Assembly (NCBI RefSeq): GCF_002843315.1
Contig: NZ_MVDD01000004.1
Coordinates: 292,777-356,776, forward strand
DNA from: Labilibaculum filiforme
Lineage (GTDB): Bacteria > Bacteroidota > Bacteroidia > Bacteroidales > Marinifilaceae
Reading direction: 5' to 3'
DNA: 64,000 nt
Below the pieces are notes generated by a model. That model was given only the letters and a program-made list of their open reading frames with translations, had not been told where the DNA came from and ran no database searches. The translations under genes and the position numbers were made by a program. Positions 46,389 to 55,468 of the stretch are shown piece by piece (position 1 is the stretch's first letter; the number at the start of each line of letters is the position of its first letter).

Positions 46389-46844
46389 TTACCAGTTTCC
46401 ACGCCCATAAGCTCCCCTGCCATTTCTCCCTTGTCTGCACCCATAAGCACAAGCATTTCCTCTTCTCCCGTTTCTTCCATAAAACTGACTATTCGAGTTT
46501 TTGTTTTGCAGGTATTGTTCGCGTTGTGCAGGAGTTAATATGGCACTTACGGCATTGGTGTGTCTATTAAGTTCTTCCAGCATTTTCTCTCTCACAATTT
46601 CCCGAGCATTTACACTTGTTGCAGCCCTTCTTTCGGTACGCAAAGCATCCATAACTTGTAAATGACTTGCTCTTAAATCAGCCAATTGTTGATTCTGCTC
46701 CACCGTTAAATTTGATATTTGACAACAATCATTCGTTCCACGTCTGTTTTGTGCAAAACTGCTAACTGCAGGAATTGTGAATACGATTACTAAGAGCAGT
46801 AATCCAAGCTTTTTAATTAAATTTTGTGTTTTCATGATCTTCAT
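46389..46844 (-). CDS. Spy/CpxP-like periplasmic protein
   Basis: 151 residues; the Met at 46835 is an equally good start. Signal peptide ends SSFAQ. The mature helical part contains LTVEQNQQLADLRASHLQ and ILTPAQREQY, the two LTxxQ-type motifs of Spy/CpxP proteins, and the C-terminus is rich in Gly, Arg, Asn and Tyr. Spy/CpxP proteins are envelope chaperones or metal/stress sensors. It is the last gene of the sigma/anti-sigma group. Confidence 0.82.
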   Translation of the reverse strand: MKIMKTQNLIKKLGLLLLVIVFTIPAVSSFAQNRRGTNDCCQISNLTVEQNQQLADLRASHLQVMDALRTERRAATSVNAREIVREKMLEELNRHTNAVSAILTPAQREQYLQNKNSNSQFYGRNGRRGNACAYGCRQGRNGRGAYGRGNW

Positions 46845-46921
46845 TTTTTGTTATTTTTTGACATACTTCTCCCAGGATGCAATACAAATCACTTCCAAAA
46901 AAGAATTGTTATAATTAAATG

Positions 46922-47455
46922 CTATTGATATCTACCGCCAGGACCATTGCCACGCCCCCAGCCTTTTCTTCGGCCTTGTGGTGGTTTTACTTCCACTTCT
47001 TTTTGTAATAAACTACTAAACAAATCATAAAGTTTCATTTGTTGCTCCTCATTCAATTCACTCTTCATATCCAAATAAAACTGAACGGTTACCAATTTCA
47101 ACTCCTGATGTTTACTACCTATTAAACCGGCAATATTTTTCAGTTCCAGAGTATCGCAATTTTTTGTTCCCAATTGCTGCACCATTTCCTTTCTTAGTCC
47201 ATTCAACTCCTTCATAATTTGATTTGCATCCTGATTGTACTTCCTATTTAGGGTACGAAAAACAATCCGCGTCTCCTCATCTAATCCTAATTGCTCCTTC
47301 AAAAATCTGGTTCTGAATTCATCTGGCAATTCTACATTACTATCCGCTACTGGCTGCTCTTTTTGCATATGATACCAGAACGAGCCTATTGTAGACAAAT
47401 TAATTGCCAACAAGATAAAAGCCAACCACATCCAAAATTTCTTTGTGTTATTCAT
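46922..47455 (-). CDS. Membrane-anchored periplasmic stress/metal-sensor-like protein (CnrX/Spy type)
   Basis: 177 residues from MNNTKKF at 47455; a Met at 47467 is possible. One N-terminal membrane helix (WMWLAFILLAINLSTIGSFW) and a periplasmic helical hairpin with FLKEQLGLDEETRIVFRTLN and LKLVTVQFYLDMKSELNEEQ, as in CnrX/Spy-like sensors. Basic, Gly/Arg-rich tail. Its start overlaps the end of the anti-sigma gene by 8 bp, which indicates translational coupling and a shared regulatory role. Confidence 0.8.
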   Translation of the reverse strand: MNNTKKFWMWLAFILLAINLSTIGSFWYHMQKEQPVADSNVELPDEFRTRFLKEQLGLDEETRIVFRTLNRKYNQDANQIMKELNGLRKEMVQQLGTKNCDTLELKNIAGLIGSKHQELKLVTVQFYLDMKSELNEEQQMKLYDLFSSLLQKEVEVKPPQGRRKGWGRGNGPGGRYQ

Positions 47456-47885
47456 GATATCCATCATTTAAAAAGAACAATTCAATGGTTTCGCTATCTA
47501 TTTCATTAAAATAAGGATCGATTACATTCGATTGTTGCAAATTTTCCGAATCCTTAGCAAAATTTGCTCCCATAAAAATACCCGATCCAATCGCCATCAG
47601 AAAAACCAAACCTAGTAACGCCGGCATTACTACTCTTGTAAACACAGGCGAAGAGCTTTCCTCTTGCTCCTCTTTCCATCGGTTTAGTGTTTTGGAAAGA
47701 AAATAAGGATTTACTGCTTGCATTTTTTCCTTATCGATAACTCCCATGGCATTCTTTAATAGCGCCAAATGTTCGGAACACCGGTTACAAGTCGACAAAT
47801 GATTTTCTACCAGTACCATTTCATCCTTCAAGAGTTCTTTCTCCAGATAAAAAATTAATTTGCTATTTACCGTTTTGCATTTCAT
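47448..47885 (-). CDS. Zinc-finger anti-sigma factor
   Basis: 145 residues. N-terminal ZAS-type finger with His29, Cys33 and Cys36 (ENHLSTCNRCSEHL), then one membrane helix near residues 83-102 (VVMPALLGLVFLMAIGSGIF) and a short periplasmic tail. It lies 46 bp below the ECF sigma gene, the usual order. Predicted to sequester that sigma factor at the membrane. Confidence 0.88.
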   Translation of the reverse strand: MKCKTVNSKLIFYLEKELLKDEMVLVENHLSTCNRCSEHLALLKNAMGVIDKEKMQAVNPYFLSKTLNRWKEEQEESSSPVFTRVVMPALLGLVFLMAIGSGIFMGANFAKDSENLQQSNVIDPYFNEIDSETIELFFLNDGYHE

Positions 47886-47931
47886 TTGTCTTATTTTAAG
47901 TATTGGACACCAGGGATTAAAAATACTTGCG

Positions 47932-48507
47932 CTACTTCTTAAAATTTTTATAATAATCGATCAATTTTTTCTGTAAATTCGTTTTCGCACGAAATAGCAA
48001 TGACTCTACCGACGATTTTGAAACTTGCATTAAATCAGCAATTTCCGCATAACTTAATTCCTCGTACTTGCTTAATGTAAAAGCAATTTTCTGATTTTCG
48101 GGCAAAGCATCCAAGGCCGCATGAATTGCCTTCGCATGATCTTTTTCCTCCAAATATCGATCGGGGTTTATAAAACTTGCCTCCTCACTAATTTCCTCCT
48201 TCTTCGTCTGAAAAAAGTCTTCGATTCGATGAAGAAATTTTCTTCTTTTATTCGACCGAATTGTATTTAAACTTCGTGTAATTGTGATTCGATACAACCA
48301 AGTTTTTAAACTTGACTCCCTTCTAAATTCATTTATTGCATGGTACACTTGAATAAAAACATCCTGTGCAACATCTTCGGCATCTGTTTTATTGTGAAGC
48401 ATCCCCATAGCCGTATTCACCACCATTGCCTGATATGTCTCGACAAGCTGGCGAAATGCAGTTTCATTTCCAGATTTAAGTTGTTCAACTAACTCCTTTT
48501 CGGTCAT
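47932..48507 (-). CDS. ECF RNA polymerase sigma factor (RpoE-like)
   Basis: 191 residues. Region 2 with MGMLHNKTDAEDVAQDVFIQ and region 4 with LPENQKIAFTLSKYEELSYA and an HTH in IADLMQVSKSSVESLLFRA. Followed by anti-sigma and two envelope proteins on the same strand, so it likely controls an envelope or metal-stress response including its own operon. Confidence 0.94.
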   Translation of the reverse strand: MTEKELVEQLKSGNETAFRQLVETYQAMVVNTAMGMLHNKTDAEDVAQDVFIQVYHAINEFRRESSLKTWLYRITITRSLNTIRSNKRRKFLHRIEDFFQTKKEEISEEASFINPDRYLEEKDHAKAIHAALDALPENQKIAFTLSKYEELSYAEIADLMQVSKSSVESLLFRAKTNLQKKLIDYYKNFKK

Positions 48508-48781
48508 AGTAAAAATACTTCGATACGGTATGTGAATTTAATTGCTTAGACACCCAATCACAAATAAACTTGCGTTCTTCCAAAAAAAATTGAAAATAAT
48601 CACCAAAACCTCACAGAATAGCCATTTATTTATCTTTTTAGTATGTTACAAAAAATGATTTTCATACTTTAGCATCTTTTATTTTTACAAAATAAAATTC
48701 AAGTGGAATCGAATACCACTTTAAAAATAGGGCGCATCCGAAAAGCCATACGAGTAGGTCTATAAAATCTAATTTTACACT

Positions 48782-49120
48782 ATGGAATCACAAAAAGTTG
48801 ACATGTTTATCATGACCTACGGAAAATATTTCGAAAGTCACCAAATCATAGGAATCAGAGAAAGCTTAAAAAATGCTGATGAATCCAAATGGTCAGTTGT
48901 TCAATCTATCTCTTTTAAAGATCCAACAACAAGTTTAATCGTTTCCTTACTAGGTGGAACATTGGGTATTGATCGTTTCTTTTTGGGCGATACAGGATTG
49001 GGAATTGGTAAATTGATAACATGTGGTGGCCTTGGAATTTGGACCTTAGTCGATTGGTTCCTAATTATGGGCGCAGCAAAAGGAAAAAACATGACTAAAT
49101 TAATGCAAGCACTAGCTTAA
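48782..49120 (+). CDS. TM2-domain membrane protein
   Basis: 112 residues. The C-terminal TM2 domain has two helices around [20 protein letters not shown] and the typical [17 protein letters not shown] end. The N-terminal 45 residues are soluble. First gene of a plus-strand run with gaps of 0 to 4 bp, so clearly an operon. Function of TM2 proteins in bacteria is unknown. Confidence 0.9.
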   Translation: MESQKVDMFIMTYGKYFESHQIIGIRESLKNADESKWSVVQSISFKDPTTSLIVSLLGGTLGIDRFFLGDTGLGIGKLITCGGLGIWTLVDWFLIMGAAKGKNMTKLMQALA

Positions 49121-49540
49121 ATGATAGTAAGCAGGAATCGGCTTTATGCCCTACTAATTGGAGCATGTTTAGTGGGATATTTATGGTTATTTCTCAACCT
49201 GACAAACGAAAGCGAATTTCTTTCGAAGGAAGTAAATGTTTGTTTGTTTAAAAAAGTAACTAGCATTCCCTGTCCTTCCTGCGGGTCAACAAGGTCTGTT
49301 TTATCTTTGCTTCATGGCAAGATAGAACAGGCTTTTCTTTTCAATCCAATTGGCTTCCTTCTATTTTTAATTATGATGGTAAGTCCGATTTGGATTTGTA
49401 TTGATTATTTATTAAAAAAGGATAGCTTTTACCATTTCTACAAGCAAGCAGAGCGCATTATAAAGCAAAAAGCCGTTGCAGTACCTCTCATCGGCTTAGT
49501 TCTATTAAATTGGATTTGGAACATTTATAAAGACATATGA
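49121..49540 (+). CDS. DUF2752-like membrane protein
   Basis: 139 residues starting on the base after the TM2 stop. The segment LFKKVTSIPCPSCGSTRSVL with a CPxCGxTR motif, then HGKIEQAFLFNPIGFLLFLI, is diagnostic of DUF2752. Three hydrophobic helices. Overlaps the next gene by 4 bp (ATGA). Confidence 0.9.
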   Translation: MIVSRNRLYALLIGACLVGYLWLFLNLTNESEFLSKEVNVCLFKKVTSIPCPSCGSTRSVLSLLHGKIEQAFLFNPIGFLLFLIMMVSPIWICIDYLLKKDSFYHFYKQAERIIKQKAVAVPLIGLVLLNWIWNIYKDI

Positions 49541-49965
49541 GCCCCGGTAAATTCCCTTACGAAGTACAAGAACATGAAGCCGAAAAAGCTTCGAACAGCT
49601 ATGTGATTTCGCTTGCTGCGATGGTAGTAGGATTACCTCTCCCCATTTTCAATTTAATTGCCACTTTCTTTTTTTTTATTGCCAATAGAAAAGAAAGCTA
49701 CTTTGTTCGCTGGCACTGCACACAAGCTTTACTTTCGCAGTTCTCTTTACTATTTGTAAATAGTTTTGGCTTTTGGTGGACCGTAGCAATTCTATTTGAT
49801 TCCCAACCCATTACCAACCACTACATTTCCTATCTAATTACTGCTTTCCTGCTTAATCTGGCCGAATTTACAACAAGCATATATACAGCAGTAAACACCC
49901 GAAAAGGAATTCATGTTTCGTGGTGGTTCTATGGCGAAATCACCAACTTAATCTGCAAAAAATAA
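49537..49965 (+). CDS. DUF4870-like membrane protein
   Basis: 142 residues with four hydrophobic stretches. YFVRWHCTQALLSQFSLL resembles the H(A/C)-x-QAL pattern of DUF4870/Tic20-type small membrane proteins. Starts inside the DUF2752 stop (ATGA overlap) and ends one base before the M48 gene. Part of the 48782-51566 operon. Confidence 0.72.
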   Translation: MSPGKFPYEVQEHEAEKASNSYVISLAAMVVGLPLPIFNLIATFFFFIANRKESYFVRWHCTQALLSQFSLLFVNSFGFWWTVAILFDSQPITNHYISYLITAFLLNLAEFTTSIYTAVNTRKGIHVSWWFYGEITNLICKK

Positions 49966-49966
49966 G

Positions 49967-50764
49967 ATGAAAAAGATCGTTTTTCAAGCACTGGTAAGCA
50001 CAGGACTTTTCTTCGGATTACTATTTGGCTTGCAAGAGATCAACTGGTTGTCTTTCTTTACGAAACAAAAAACACAAATTTTAACGGAAGAAATACTAGG
50101 CGATATCTACTGGGAAAGCTTTCGTGCAGATGAAAAAGAAATCACCACAGGGCTAATCGTTCCATCTGTAGATAGTATTCTTACAAAAATTTGTGAAAAT
50201 AATGCTATCCATAAAACAAGCATTAAAGTACATATTATTGATAATTTAGAGGTGAATGCATTCGCGTTTCCAAATAAACACTTAATTTTAAATCGTGGTT
50301 TACTATTAGCTGCCGAAAGTGATACCGAACTAGCTGGAGTAATTTGTCACGAAATTGCACACATAGAACTTAATCATGTTGTGAAAAAAATGCTGAAAGA
50401 AGTGGGATTATCTGTAATTACATCCATAAGTAGTGGCAATAACAATGCGAAAACAGTAAAGAAAAGCGCTAAGCTTTTATCTTCATCGGCATACGACCGA
50501 AAATTAGAAAAAGAAGCTGATTTAAAAGCTGTTGAATACTTAAATAATGCACAAATAGATGTAACTGCTTTCGCAAATTTTCTAATTCGAATCAGTTTAT
50601 CCGAGCACATTAATTCGAAACATCCAGTGTGGATCGACACCCATCCCAAGTCCGAAATTCGTGCCAAATATACATTGGAAAATCGCGATTCTACATCCAC
50701 AAAAATCAAAAGTATCCTGACTAAAAACGGCTGGAATCAACTTAAAGTAGAATTAGCGAAATAA
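49967..50764 (+). CDS. M48-family zinc metallopeptidase
   Basis: 265 residues. N-terminal membrane helix, then a peptidase domain with HEIAH at 128-132 and the third zinc ligand Glu183 in KLEKEADLKAVEYL. DNLEVNAFAFPNKHLILNRG is the usual substrate-cleft strand. Compared with HtpX it has one anchor helix, like the YcaL/LoiP/BepA group of envelope quality-control proteases. Confidence 0.92.
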   Translation: MKKIVFQALVSTGLFFGLLFGLQEINWLSFFTKQKTQILTEEILGDIYWESFRADEKEITTGLIVPSVDSILTKICENNAIHKTSIKVHIIDNLEVNAFAFPNKHLILNRGLLLAAESDTELAGVICHEIAHIELNHVVKKMLKEVGLSVITSISSGNNNAKTVKKSAKLLSSSAYDRKLEKEADLKAVEYLNNAQIDVTAFANFLIRISLSEHINSKHPVWIDTHPKSEIRAKYTLENRDSTSTKIKSILTKNGWNQLKVELAK

Positions 50765-50768
50765 TCCC

Positions 50769-51566
50769 ATGAAAAAACTCTTATCCCGTTGTATAAAAGC
50801 TGTTTGTATCCTTGTATTATTACTTACAAGTCTTCTATATTTCAATCAGGAAAAATTAATTTTCTTTCCCCAAAAATTAGATAAAGAGTATCAGTATTCT
50901 TTCGACATGAATTTTGAGGAAATAAATGTTGAAAGTGAAGATGATAAAAATCTAAATGGACTATTATTTACGGTAGAAAATTCAAAAGGCCTTGTATTTT
51001 ATCTACATGGCAATGCAGGTTCACTTACTAATTGTGGCGAAGTTGCCAAAACCTTCAACAAATTAAACTACGATATTTTTATGCTCGACTACAGAGGCTT
51101 TGGCAAAAGCGAAGGTGAAATAAATAGTCAGCAACAACTTTTTACCGATGTACAAATTGCATATAACTTACTCCTGAAAAGATATCCCGAAAAGCAGGTG
51201 ATTGTTTTGGGTTACTCAATAGGAACGGGATTGGCAACCCATCTGGCATCCACTAATAATCCGAAATTACTACTATTACAAGCGCCCTATTTCAGCTTAA
51301 CGGATATGATGAAACGTAGGTATAGATATTTACCAACAGTACTACTAAAGTATAAGTTCCCAACCAATGAACTAATAGTAGCATGCCGAATGCCAATTGT
51401 TCTCTTTCATGGCACCGAGGATAAGGTAATTCCCTACGAATCTTCGCTTATGCTTCAAAAAGTTATTAAATCGAGCGATCAATTAATCACACTCAAAGGG
51501 GAAGGACACAATAGTATAAACAGCAATTCTGAGTTTATTACCGAACTAGCTAGAATATTGAACTAA
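50769..51566 (+). CDS. Membrane-anchored alpha/beta hydrolase
   Basis: 265 residues. N-terminal helix, then an alpha/beta hydrolase of the BEM46/YfhR type: LVFYLHGNAGSLTNCGEV (oxyanion HGNAG), nucleophile elbow GYSIGTG, Asp in FHGTEDKVIPYESS and His in KGEGHNSI. Starts 4 bp after the M48 stop, the last gene of the tight operon. Confidence 0.92.
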   Translation: MKKLLSRCIKAVCILVLLLTSLLYFNQEKLIFFPQKLDKEYQYSFDMNFEEINVESEDDKNLNGLLFTVENSKGLVFYLHGNAGSLTNCGEVAKTFNKLNYDIFMLDYRGFGKSEGEINSQQQLFTDVQIAYNLLLKRYPEKQVIVLGYSIGTGLATHLASTNNPKLLLLQAPYFSLTDMMKRRYRYLPTVLLKYKFPTNELIVACRMPIVLFHGTEDKVIPYESSLMLQKVIKSSDQLITLKGEGHNSINSNSEFITELARILN

Positions 51567-51616
51567 TTTAAAAACTACAGCACCACTCTATTCTCTACTC
51601 TACACAAAATTCAATT

Positions 51617-54406
51617 ATGCCTGATTCAATCAACCATCTGATTCAATACTTTCACGACTGCTACCAAGCTGATAATCGTGAGTTAATCATCTATAATTTT
51701 TTAGATGCGAAAATTGAAAATAAAGTGTACTTCGAAGGAAAAGAAGATTTGCTAACCGACAATCACCCAATTGTTCCGATTGATTCTGTAAAAGCTTTAG
51801 CTATTTTAAAGAAAATGCAAATTTACCAGAAAGAAAAGGAATTACTTTACGGTACCTTTTTTATTTGTGGGAACTACACCGATTTTAAAGGAGATGTAAA
51901 AACTTTATGTGCTCCACTGTTCTATTATCCTGCTGAAATAACACAAAAAGAAGAATTCTTTTATCTATCCATCAATACCAGCGAAAGAAGGCTTAACTAC
52001 CCTATTATTACTCTTTTATCGCAGGATTCCTGCGGAGATATTCTTAACGATCCCCTTTTTGAGGAACTACCAAAAGATTTTATTCGCTTTGAGCACATTG
52101 AATCGATTGTTCGACTCTTTAAAAAGTATTTTGCCAATGTAAACATCGAAAATATTTACTCTTACCCAGAAAATACAAGCGTAAGCTCTATAAAAAAGAA
52201 CATCGCGAAATTATCGAAAGAAAAACAAGATGAATTTATACTGCTACCCAGCAGCATACTAGGCATTGTTGAAAAATCATCAAACACCAGAGGTGTATTG
52301 AACGAACTAAACGATCTGGCTTCCCAATCGAATCATTCGTTGCCTTTACGCTCCCTGTTCTTCGATGTCGCTTTCAACAAAAAAATCAGAAAATACAAAA
52401 AGGGCAATCTTCCGATGATTTTAAGCGAAGCCCAACAAGCTATCCTACAATCGAGCGCGATAAATCCTATTACTTTAATTGTTGGACCTCCGGGAACAGG
52501 TAAAACATATACCATTAGCGCTGTTGCCTTGGAGCACATGAGTAGAGGAGAATCGGTATTAATTGCGTCGCGAACCGACGAAGCCGTAGATGTAATTGCA
52601 TCGAAAATTAACGAGCAATTAGGAATAGATAAAGCGGTTGTCCGAACTGGAAAAAAACGTTCCTACTCCACGCCATTGAATCAATTTATGCGATCCTTAC
52701 TTACTCGCGCGCGCAAACTAAGCTTCCTGCTGAAAGAATTCGATTTACCAAACATGAGTAGGAATGAACTGGTACAAAAAATAGATGCTTTATCGTCGGC
52801 CATACATTCGCGAGCTAAATTGATTAAAAAGCTGGAAGCCTCTTTCGCAAAAGAAGTGGATCATGAACTGCAATGGGGAGAACATCTTAGTAAAGAAAAA
52901 ACGGGAACTTGGAACAAAATAAAAACCAAATACATCGATATAAGAAACCAAATTCAGGTTCCAATTTGGAAATACAGCCAACAACTAAAGCAAAACGATG
53001 AAGCTCAAATAAAAGAGGTTCAGTTACTGATACGTTTGAAATATATTTTTCAGATTCTGGAGGTAATGGATACCGACTGGAAAAATATACAGCGCTTTAA
53101 TGAGGCGCTAAAAATGGGGAACGACACCGCAAAAATTGCTAAGTTTTCGGAAGTAAAATTCGAAGCCGTTTTAAAAGCTTTTCCCATATGGCTTACCAAG
53201 CTTTCGGAAGTTAAAGATGCGCTTCCCTTTGAATGTGAATTGTTTGATGTAGTGATTATTGATGAAGCCACTCAATGCGATATTGCCAGTTGCCTACCTC
53301 TAATTCAAAGAGCGAAACGGGTTGTTTTTGCTGGTGATCCTAATCAGCTCCGACATGTCTCCTTTTTATCGAAAGGCATTCAATCTATTTTCCAAAGCAA
53401 ATACGAACTACAAACTACAGATAGCAGCATTCTTAACTATCGCGACAAAAGTATTTTAGATGTGGTAATTAGTAGTTTGCAATCTGGCGATCAGGTGGCC
53501 ATGCTCGATGAACATTTTAGGAGCTTAGCTCCGATTATCGCATTTAGCAACGAACACTTTTACGATAGTCAGTTAAAAATAATGACTTCGAGACCGGATG
53601 AAACAGAGGATGCTCTTTGTTTTAAAGAGAACCATGGACGCAGAGATAAAAAAGGAGCGAACGAAAACGAGGCCAATACCATTCTGAAAGCGGTGCGCGA
53701 AACAGTGGAAATTGAAAAAGAATTACAGCAGGATTTGTGTTCCAGCATCGGCATTTTATCTCCTTTTAGAGCTCAGGTAGATAAGCTTGCCAAACAATTG
53801 CTCGAACAGTTCGAAATGAACGAAATAGAGAAACACAAAATTAGAGTAGGAACAGCCTACAGCTTTCAGGGCGAAGAACGCGACATTATGCACCTATCTT
53901 TCGCCATCGACGGCAACAGTCATCATTCTGCCATCAACCATATTAATAAGGACGATGTTTTTAACGTAGCCATTACCCGAGCACGAAACAAACAATACAT
54001 TCATCATTCTATTTTAAAAAATGAATTAAAAACCGATAGCCTTTTACGCAGCTATCTATCGAAATCAAATATTAAGGAAGTGCAATTGAAGCAAGAAAAG
54101 ACCTCGCACGATCAATTCCTGAACGAAGTAAAAGAGATTTTAAAAAATTGGGACATTAGGAACTATTGGGTAGCTTATTCTATTGCCGGACTAAAAATTG
54201 ATTTATTGGTGAAATACAAAGACCAATATCTTGGAGTTGATTTAGTGGGATATCCTGGTGAGTATGCCAATGTATTCGGAATTGAACGCTATCGAATTTT
54301 GAATAGAGCCGGCATCAGCGTGTTCCCACTTCCCTATTCCGATTGGATTTTCGATAAAAAAGAAAGCCTAAAAGTGCTAAAAGAATTTTTATTTCCTAAC
54401 TCCTAA
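51617..54406 (+). CDS. SF1 (DNA2/Upf1-like) helicase with nuclease-like C-terminal domain
   Basis: 929 residues. Walker A GPPGTGKTYTIS near residue 290, a 230-residue helical insertion, Walker B VVIIDEATQCDIASCLP near 547, motif III AGDPNQLRHVSF, motif IV MLDEHFRSLAPIIAF, motif V GTAYSFQGEERDIMHL and motif VI NVAITRARNKQYI. The last 110 residues contain AGLKIDLLVKYKDQYLGVDL, which looks like the core of a PD-(D/E)xK/DUF559-type nuclease with an atypical GVD in place of ExK. It starts 50 bp after the hydrolase gene, perhaps in the same transcript. Confidence 0.9.
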   Translation: MPDSINHLIQYFHDCYQADNRELIIYNFLDAKIENKVYFEGKEDLLTDNHPIVPIDSVKALAILKKMQIYQKEKELLYGTFFICGNYTDFKGDVKTLCAPLFYYPAEITQKEEFFYLSINTSERRLNYPIITLLSQDSCGDILNDPLFEELPKDFIRFEHIESIVRLFKKYFANVNIENIYSYPENTSVSSIKKNIAKLSKEKQDEFILLPSSILGIVEKSSNTRGVLNELNDLASQSNHSLPLRSLFFDVAFNKKIRKYKKGNLPMILSEAQQAILQSSAINPITLIVGPPGTGKTYTISAVALEHMSRGESVLIASRTDEAVDVIASKINEQLGIDKAVVRTGKKRSYSTPLNQFMRSLLTRARKLSFLLKEFDLPNMSRNELVQKIDALSSAIHSRAKLIKKLEASFAKEVDHELQWGEHLSKEKTGTWNKIKTKYIDIRNQIQVPIWKYSQQLKQNDEAQIKEVQLLIRLKYIFQILEVMDTDWKNIQRFNEALKMGNDTAKIAKFSEVKFEAVLKAFPIWLTKLSEVKDALPFECELFDVVIIDEATQCDIASCLPLIQRAKRVVFAGDPNQLRHVSFLSKGIQSIFQSKYELQTTDSSILNYRDKSILDVVISSLQSGDQVAMLDEHFRSLAPIIAFSNEHFYDSQLKIMTSRPDETEDALCFKENHGRRDKKGANENEANTILKAVRETVEIEKELQQDLCSSIGILSPFRAQVDKLAKQLLEQFEMNEIEKHKIRVGTAYSFQGEERDIMHLSFAIDGNSHHSAINHINKDDVFNVAITRARNKQYIHHSILKNELKTDSLLRSYLSKSNIKEVQLKQEKTSHDQFLNEVKEILKNWDIRNYWVAYSIAGLKIDLLVKYKDQYLGVDLVGYPGEYANVFGIERYRILNRAGISVFPLPYSDWIFDKKESLKVLKEFLFPNS

Positions 54407-54418
54407 CTCATCAAAAAA

Positions 54419-54442
54419 GGGTTAGGCAAAATGCCCAACCCT
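54419..54442. terminator. Bidirectional terminator between helicase and TPR gene
   Basis: GGGTTAGGCA pairs with TGCCCAACCC (one mismatch) around an AAA loop. Six T follow on the minus strand; the plus strand has a weaker CTCTTC tail. Confidence 0.8.
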
Positions 54443-54480
54443 CTTCAATATCATGAATTCCACTTTCGGAATACCGTCGT

Positions 54481-55167
54481 TTAAACGTCTTCAATATTTT
54501 TATCCAACAACTTTATACAAGCATTTTGAGCTTTAATAATGTCTTTGTAGATATTTTTATCCTGATTTGATGCCTCGGAAGCAGTATAGGCATCTACCGC
54601 TTGAATGTAATACCTCTTGGCACGTACGCCTTTGCTAAGCAAAACTAACACATCTGCAATGGTCAAAAGTTCTTGATAATCTGGGTTTTCCTTTCCCTCA
54701 ATCAGTTCTACAACTTTAAATAGACTTTCTTCGGTTTTAACTCGATGTTTTTCGGCAAATTGTAATGGCAAATGATAATCTGTGTAAAGCGAAAAATGGG
54801 TACTGGCTTTACTTTTAAGGTAAATGGTATTTTCGGGATCTAAAAGTAATGCTTCGTTAAAGTTTTTTAGAGCTTCTTGCTCTTTTCCCTTTGTATTCTG
54901 AAGCGCCACTCCTTTAAAATAATATCCTGCGGCAATTTTAGAATCCAATTTAATAACAGCATCCGCATAGGAACATAATGTATCAATATCCTTTGTTCTT
55001 TCCAAACACTGACAAGCCAAAAGTAGGAGTGCCAGGTTTTCAGGATCCTTTTCTAATGCTACAATAATTTTATTTAACGACGGCTTCACCCTACCTGAAT
55101 AATACATCGCTTTCAGCGATTCGTAAGTTTCTATCTTCACCACTTTCTTCTTAGCCTCTTTACCCAT
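54481..55167 (-). CDS. TPR-repeat protein
   Basis: 228 residues, no signal peptide. The stretch IVALEKDPENLALLLLACQC, then AAGYYFKGVALQNTKGKEQE and FNEALLLDPENTIYLKSKAS, forms about four TPR units. Lys-rich N-terminus. A protein-interaction scaffold of unknown partner. Confidence 0.85.
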   Translation of the reverse strand: MGKEAKKKVVKIETYESLKAMYYSGRVKPSLNKIIVALEKDPENLALLLLACQCLERTKDIDTLCSYADAVIKLDSKIAAGYYFKGVALQNTKGKEQEALKNFNEALLLDPENTIYLKSKASTHFSLYTDYHLPLQFAEKHRVKTEESLFKVVELIEGKENPDYQELLTIADVLVLLSKGVRAKRYYIQAVDAYTASEASNQDKNIYKDIIKAQNACIKLLDKNIEDV

Positions 55168-55468
55168 AGAATTTTTTTAATTTTGTTTTGATCTACTACA
55201 ATACTCGCTAAAATTGTTCATCTAGCAAGAAGGCAAAGTTACAAATCAAAAAACTTAAGAAAAAACTTAAAATGGCTTTTAGAGCAATCAATTTGTTTTT
55301 AAGAGCTAAAAAACATACTTCGAACCTGCAATTTGCAAGGCATAATAGGAAATCGAAAAAAGAATCTGAATTATTGCAACTCGTTTGGACACCTGCTAGC
55401 AGAAATGGAAGATTTCCATTTCGAAAAATTTAGTGGCTTGTTGTAAAGCATAAGGTTAAGTAGTTTTC
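55168..55468. other. Intergenic region, no feature recognised
   Basis: 301 AT-rich bases between the TPR gene and the end of the membrane kinase gene. I see no ORF and no strong hairpin. Confidence 0.4.
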
